This document shows positions 30,290-32,442 of a stretch of 32,442 nucleotides of DNA, one piece after another; position 1 is the first letter of the stretch, and every line of letters starts with the position of its first letter. The position numbers and the translations under genes were made by a program. This stretch comes from Actinophytocola sp. GTDB lineage: Bacteria > Actinomycetota > Actinomycetes > Mycobacteriales > Pseudonocardiaceae. The stretch covers positions 26,716 to 59,157 of the forward strand of contig WHUB01000018.1 in assembly GCA_009377395.1 (NCBI GenBank), in the 5' to 3' direction. The notes beneath the pieces were generated by a model. The model had not been told where the DNA came from, searched no databases, and saw nothing but the letters and a program-made list of their open reading frames with translations.

Positions 30290-31962
30290 GCTCGGCGCTG
30301 CGCTTGGTCGCCCACCCAGTTCGAGATCAGTTTCTCAAGCACGGCAAGGGGAACGGCGCCGCTGCCGAGTACGACGTCGTGGAATCCCTTGATGTCGAAG
30401 GCGCTACCGAGGCGGCGTTCGCCGTCGTCCCGGAGTCGTTGAATCTCCAGTCTGCCTACCATGTACGACAGCGCCTGGCCGGGATAGGCGATGTATCGGT
30501 CCACTTCGGACTCGATCTCGACGTACGCCATCGGGGTGTTGCGCCGCAGGTAGTCGACCGCCTGCTGACGGCTCCAGCCCTTGGCGTGCAGCCCCGTGTC
30601 GACGACGAGCCTGCCCGCCCGCATGGAGTCCATGCTGAGCATTCCAAGCAACGCGACGTCGTCGGAGTACAGGCCCATCTCGTGTGCCAGCCGCTCGGTG
30701 TAGAGCCCCCAGCCCTCGGTGTAGGCGGTGAACTGGCTGACCCGGCGCAGCTGCGGCACCTCGGTGAGTCCCTGCGCGAGGCTGATCTGGAAGTGGTGGC
30801 CGGGGATCGCCTCGTGGAACGCGGTGACCTCGGCGGTGTGGCGGAACCGCTCGGTCGCCTCGTAGGTGTTGGCGAAGTAGGTGCCGGGCCTGCTGCCGTC
30901 GGTCGAGGGCAGCAGGTAGTAGGCGGCCGGTGCTCCCGGCGCCGCCGCTGCGGGCACCGGCTCGACCGTCCACGGCTGCGACGGGATCGTGCCGAACCAG
31001 CGGGGCGCCTCGGCCTCGGCGCGCTCGATCGTGGCCCCCGCCGTGCCGAGCAGCTCGTCGGCGCTCGACCAGCGCAGCTGGGCGTCGCCGCGCAGCCGCT
31101 CGAAGATCTCGTCCGGCGCGCTGGTGCCGAACGCCCTGGACCCGATCTCGGCGTACTCCTCGGCGAGCCGGCCGATCAGATCGAGGCCGGTCCGGTGCAG
31201 TTCGTCGGGGTCGCGGTCGGTGGTGGTGTGCACCCTGGCAAGCCTGGCGTAGGCGGCGGCGCCGTCCGGCAGCCAGCACAGCCCCGGCCGGTCGGGGGCA
31301 CGGCCGGGTGGCGCGATGTCGTGCGCGAGCCCCTCGCGGTAGCGGGCGAAGGCTGGTCGCACCTGCTCGCGCAGGATCCGCTCGCGGTCGGCGTCGAACC
31401 CGTTCGCCAGCTCCGCCGGTGCCTGCGGCCGCAGCAGCGGGTCGGACTCCGGCGCGGCGAGGTGCCGGTCGAGATGCGCCACGGCGGCCTCGACCAGGTG
31501 GGCGACGCCGACCCTGTCGGAGGCGACCCCGGCGCGGTGACGCTCCAACGCCGCGTCCAGGTAGTCCGGAATGTCCCGCAGCCGCCCGAGATACGACTCG
31601 GCCGACGCCGCGTCGGCCACCGGCAGCATCGGCAGCGCGGTCAGCAGACCGGCCGCCGGGGCGACGAACAGGTCGGTGATGGTGAACTCGGGCAGCTTGA
31701 GCGCGACCTCGTCGAGGTGGCTGCTGCCCAGCGCGATAACGACGTCGCGGGTGACGGCGTCCTGCTCGCTGAGCCCCTCGGGCTCGATCTTCCGTGCCCG
31801 CGCCAGCACTTCCTCGGTCGCCTCGGCGGTGCGCCGCTCGTCGGCCTCGCTGATGTCGCCGAGTCCCGGCCGGGTGCTGTCGACGCCGAGCAGCGCGGGC
31901 AGCAGCGGGTTCGCCGCGAACTGAACCTCAAGGAGCTGATCGGCAAGCTGTGCCACGTGCAT
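30286..31962 (-). CDS. DUF885 family metallohydrolase, upstream copy
   Basis: This 558-residue paralog of the next gene aligns with it over the full length: HEAIPGHH with His383 at the same position, FTAYTEGWGLYTERLAHEMG, STDGSRPGTYFANT, SMRAGRLVVDTGLHAKGWSR, YPGQALSYMVGRLEIQRLR and FDIKGFHDVVLGSGAVPL. The N-terminal 200 residues have diverged more, which suggests different substrates. No signal peptide. ATG 31962 lies seven bases after TAGGCT, so the mRNA is probably leaderless; the frame extends to 32085 but across that promoter and the neighbouring gene. It is the first gene of a two-gene transcript. Confidence 0.9.
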   Translation of the reverse strand: MHVAQLADQLLEVQFAANPLLPALLGVDSTRPGLGDISEADERRTAEATEEVLARARKIEPEGLSEQDAVTRDVVIALGSSHLDEVALKLPEFTITDLFVAPAAGLLTALPMLPVADAASAESYLGRLRDIPDYLDAALERHRAGVASDRVGVAHLVEAAVAHLDRHLAAPESDPLLRPQAPAELANGFDADRERILREQVRPAFARYREGLAHDIAPPGRAPDRPGLCWLPDGAAAYARLARVHTTTDRDPDELHRTGLDLIGRLAEEYAEIGSRAFGTSAPDEIFERLRGDAQLRWSSADELLGTAGATIERAEAEAPRWFGTIPSQPWTVEPVPAAAAPGAPAAYYLLPSTDGSRPGTYFANTYEATERFRHTAEVTAFHEAIPGHHFQISLAQGLTEVPQLRRVSQFTAYTEGWGLYTERLAHEMGLYSDDVALLGMLSMDSMRAGRLVVDTGLHAKGWSRQQAVDYLRRNTPMAYVEIESEVDRYIAYPGQALSYMVGRLEIQRLRDDGERRLGSAFDIKGFHDVVLGSGAVPLAVLEKLISNWVGDQAQRRA

Positions 31963-31969
31963 GCCGGTC

Positions 31970-31975
31970 AGCCTA
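31970..31975 (-). promoter_or_regulatory. -10 element for leaderless DUF885 operon
   Basis: TAGGCT on the minus strand, then seven bases, then ATG 31962. No ribosome-binding site and no obvious -35. Confidence 0.55.
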
Positions 31976-32000
31976 TCCAACCGCGATCGCCGCCACGCGG

Positions 32001-32006
32001 TAGCGT
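32001..32006 (+). promoter_or_regulatory. -10 element for leaderless winged-helix gene
   Basis: TAGCGT followed by seven bases and GTG 32014. The gap to the oppositely directed -10 of the DUF885 operon is 25 bp, so the two polymerases would compete. Confidence 0.5.
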
Positions 32007-32013
32007 TTGGCGT

Positions 32014-32313
32014 GTGGTCGTAACGGATCCGATCGACGCCCGCCTGCTCGCCGCGCTCGCCGAACACGGCAGGGTCGCGGTACACGAGCTCGCGGCGCGA
32101 CTCGGCATGGACCCGCGCGAGGTCGCCTACCGGCTCGTCACGTTGTCCGGCAGCGGGCTGCCGCTACTGGTCGGCGTCGAGTGCGATCCGAACGGCCTGC
32201 GCGCCGCGCTCGCGCAGCCACCGCCGCAGCCGTGGCCGCCTCCCCCGCCGCAACAGCCGAGCCCCTGGGGTCCGCCGCAGACGGCGTCCTGGGCACGCGG
32301 CGACGCGGGCTGA
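32014..32313 (+). CDS. Small AsnC-type winged-helix protein with Pro/Gln tail
   Basis: This 99-residue protein has residues 5-50 (DPIDARLLAALAEHGRVAVH, ELAARLGMDPREVAYRLVTL) that form a helix-turn-helix of the AsnC/Lrp type, followed by LPLLVGVECDPNGLRAAL, a short strand-helix. The last 35 residues are Pro, Gln and Trp rich (QPPPQPWPPPPPQQ) and disordered. There is no ligand-binding RAM domain, so it is not a complete Lrp regulator; it may bind DNA through the wing and another protein through the tail. GTG 32014 is leaderless by the promoter spacing. It diverges from the DUF885 pair, which it may regulate, but this is only position. Confidence 0.75.
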   Translation: MVVTDPIDARLLAALAEHGRVAVHELAARLGMDPREVAYRLVTLSGSGLPLLVGVECDPNGLRAALAQPPPQPWPPPPPQQPSPWGPPQTASWARGDAG

Positions 32314-32336
32314 AGCCCTGGTGCCGACACGACAAA

Positions 32337-32371
32337 ACCCCGGCCGCTTGAATCCAGAGGCGAACCGGGGT
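32337..32371. terminator. Hairpin terminator at the end of the window
   Basis: ACCCCGG (32337-32343) and CCGGGGT (32365-32371) form a 7-bp stem with a 21-nt loop that can pair further inside. On the minus strand the stem is followed by TTTT, which fits a leftward transcript entering from beyond the window; on the plus strand it follows the winged-helix gene by 23 bp. The remaining bases to 32442 hold no gene I can support. Confidence 0.6.
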
Positions 32372-32442
32372 CTTCGGTCATCATGATACCGTTGCCTTCT
32401 TGTGAGCAAGTGTGAGTGCTCGTCATTAGGCAGCCTCGCCTT

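Noticed and set aside
32127..32426. Leftward 99-codon frame at the right end
   Set aside because: It crosses the terminator-like hairpin and reads antisense through the winged-helix gene; the Gly-rich stretch is the complement of the proline tail.

Overview
The window is very GC-rich, densely coded DNA from an actinomycete. The gene content and order suggest Pseudonocardiaceae (an Amycolatopsis or Saccharomonospora-like genome), but the genus is an inference. Two blocks match gene orders I know from Mycobacterium tuberculosis: the Rv2693c-Rv2703 neighbourhood (DUF3159, hydrolase, DUF3710, dut, DUF3093, DUF4193, Cei, suhB, ppgK, sigA), and the Rv2183c-Rv2187 neighbourhood (small Cys protein, ArsA-like ATPase, SRPBCC proteins, FadD15-like ligase). 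I see no tRNA, rRNA, insertion sequence, prophage or CRISPR array.

Layout. (1) 1-7792 is the housekeeping block ending in the primary sigma factor gene. Most of its genes are convergent or divergent pairs with very short gaps. dut and the DUF3093 gene diverge from a compact bidirectional promoter with overlapping -10 elements. The long gap 3244-3750 holds several inverted repeats and a probable leader of the Cei gene. (2) 7980-19899 is more accessory. It has an SRPBCC/acyl-CoA-synthetase fusion, an RhtA-like exporter, a DUF7455 zinc-ribbon gene, a xylFGH-type sugar ABC operon ending in a ROK repressor gene, a DEAD/DEAH helicase, then YihY, DUF3039 and a small membrane protein. An operator-like palindrome sits on the sugar-operon promoter, and three 21-bp direct repeats precede the membrane-protein promoter. 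(3) 19931-28629 holds psuG, then a leftward run of seven genes (SRPBCC, metallophosphoesterase, SRPBCC, ArsA-like ATPase, Cys-motif protein, ROK glucokinase, NUDIX-NYN fusion). A FadD15-like ligase and an LmeA-like lipid-binding protein diverge from that run. (4) 28619-32442 has two tandem, translationally coupled DUF885 metallohydrolases, a small winged-helix protein with a Pro/Gln tail, and a terminator-like hairpin.

How the genes work together. The first block serves transcription (sigA), nucleotide hygiene (dut), inositol phosphate and polyphosphate-glucose metabolism (suhB, ppgK) and envelope integrity (Cei). The sugar operon probably imports a pentose and is repressed by its own ROK regulator. 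The ArsA/SRPBCC/FadD/LmeA cluster combines an ATPase, lipid-cavity proteins, acyl activation and a phospholipid-binding fold, so a lipid or membrane-protein handling role is the most interesting untested idea here. Several genes carry a TANNNT hexamer seven to nine bases before the start codon, which points to frequent leaderless transcription.
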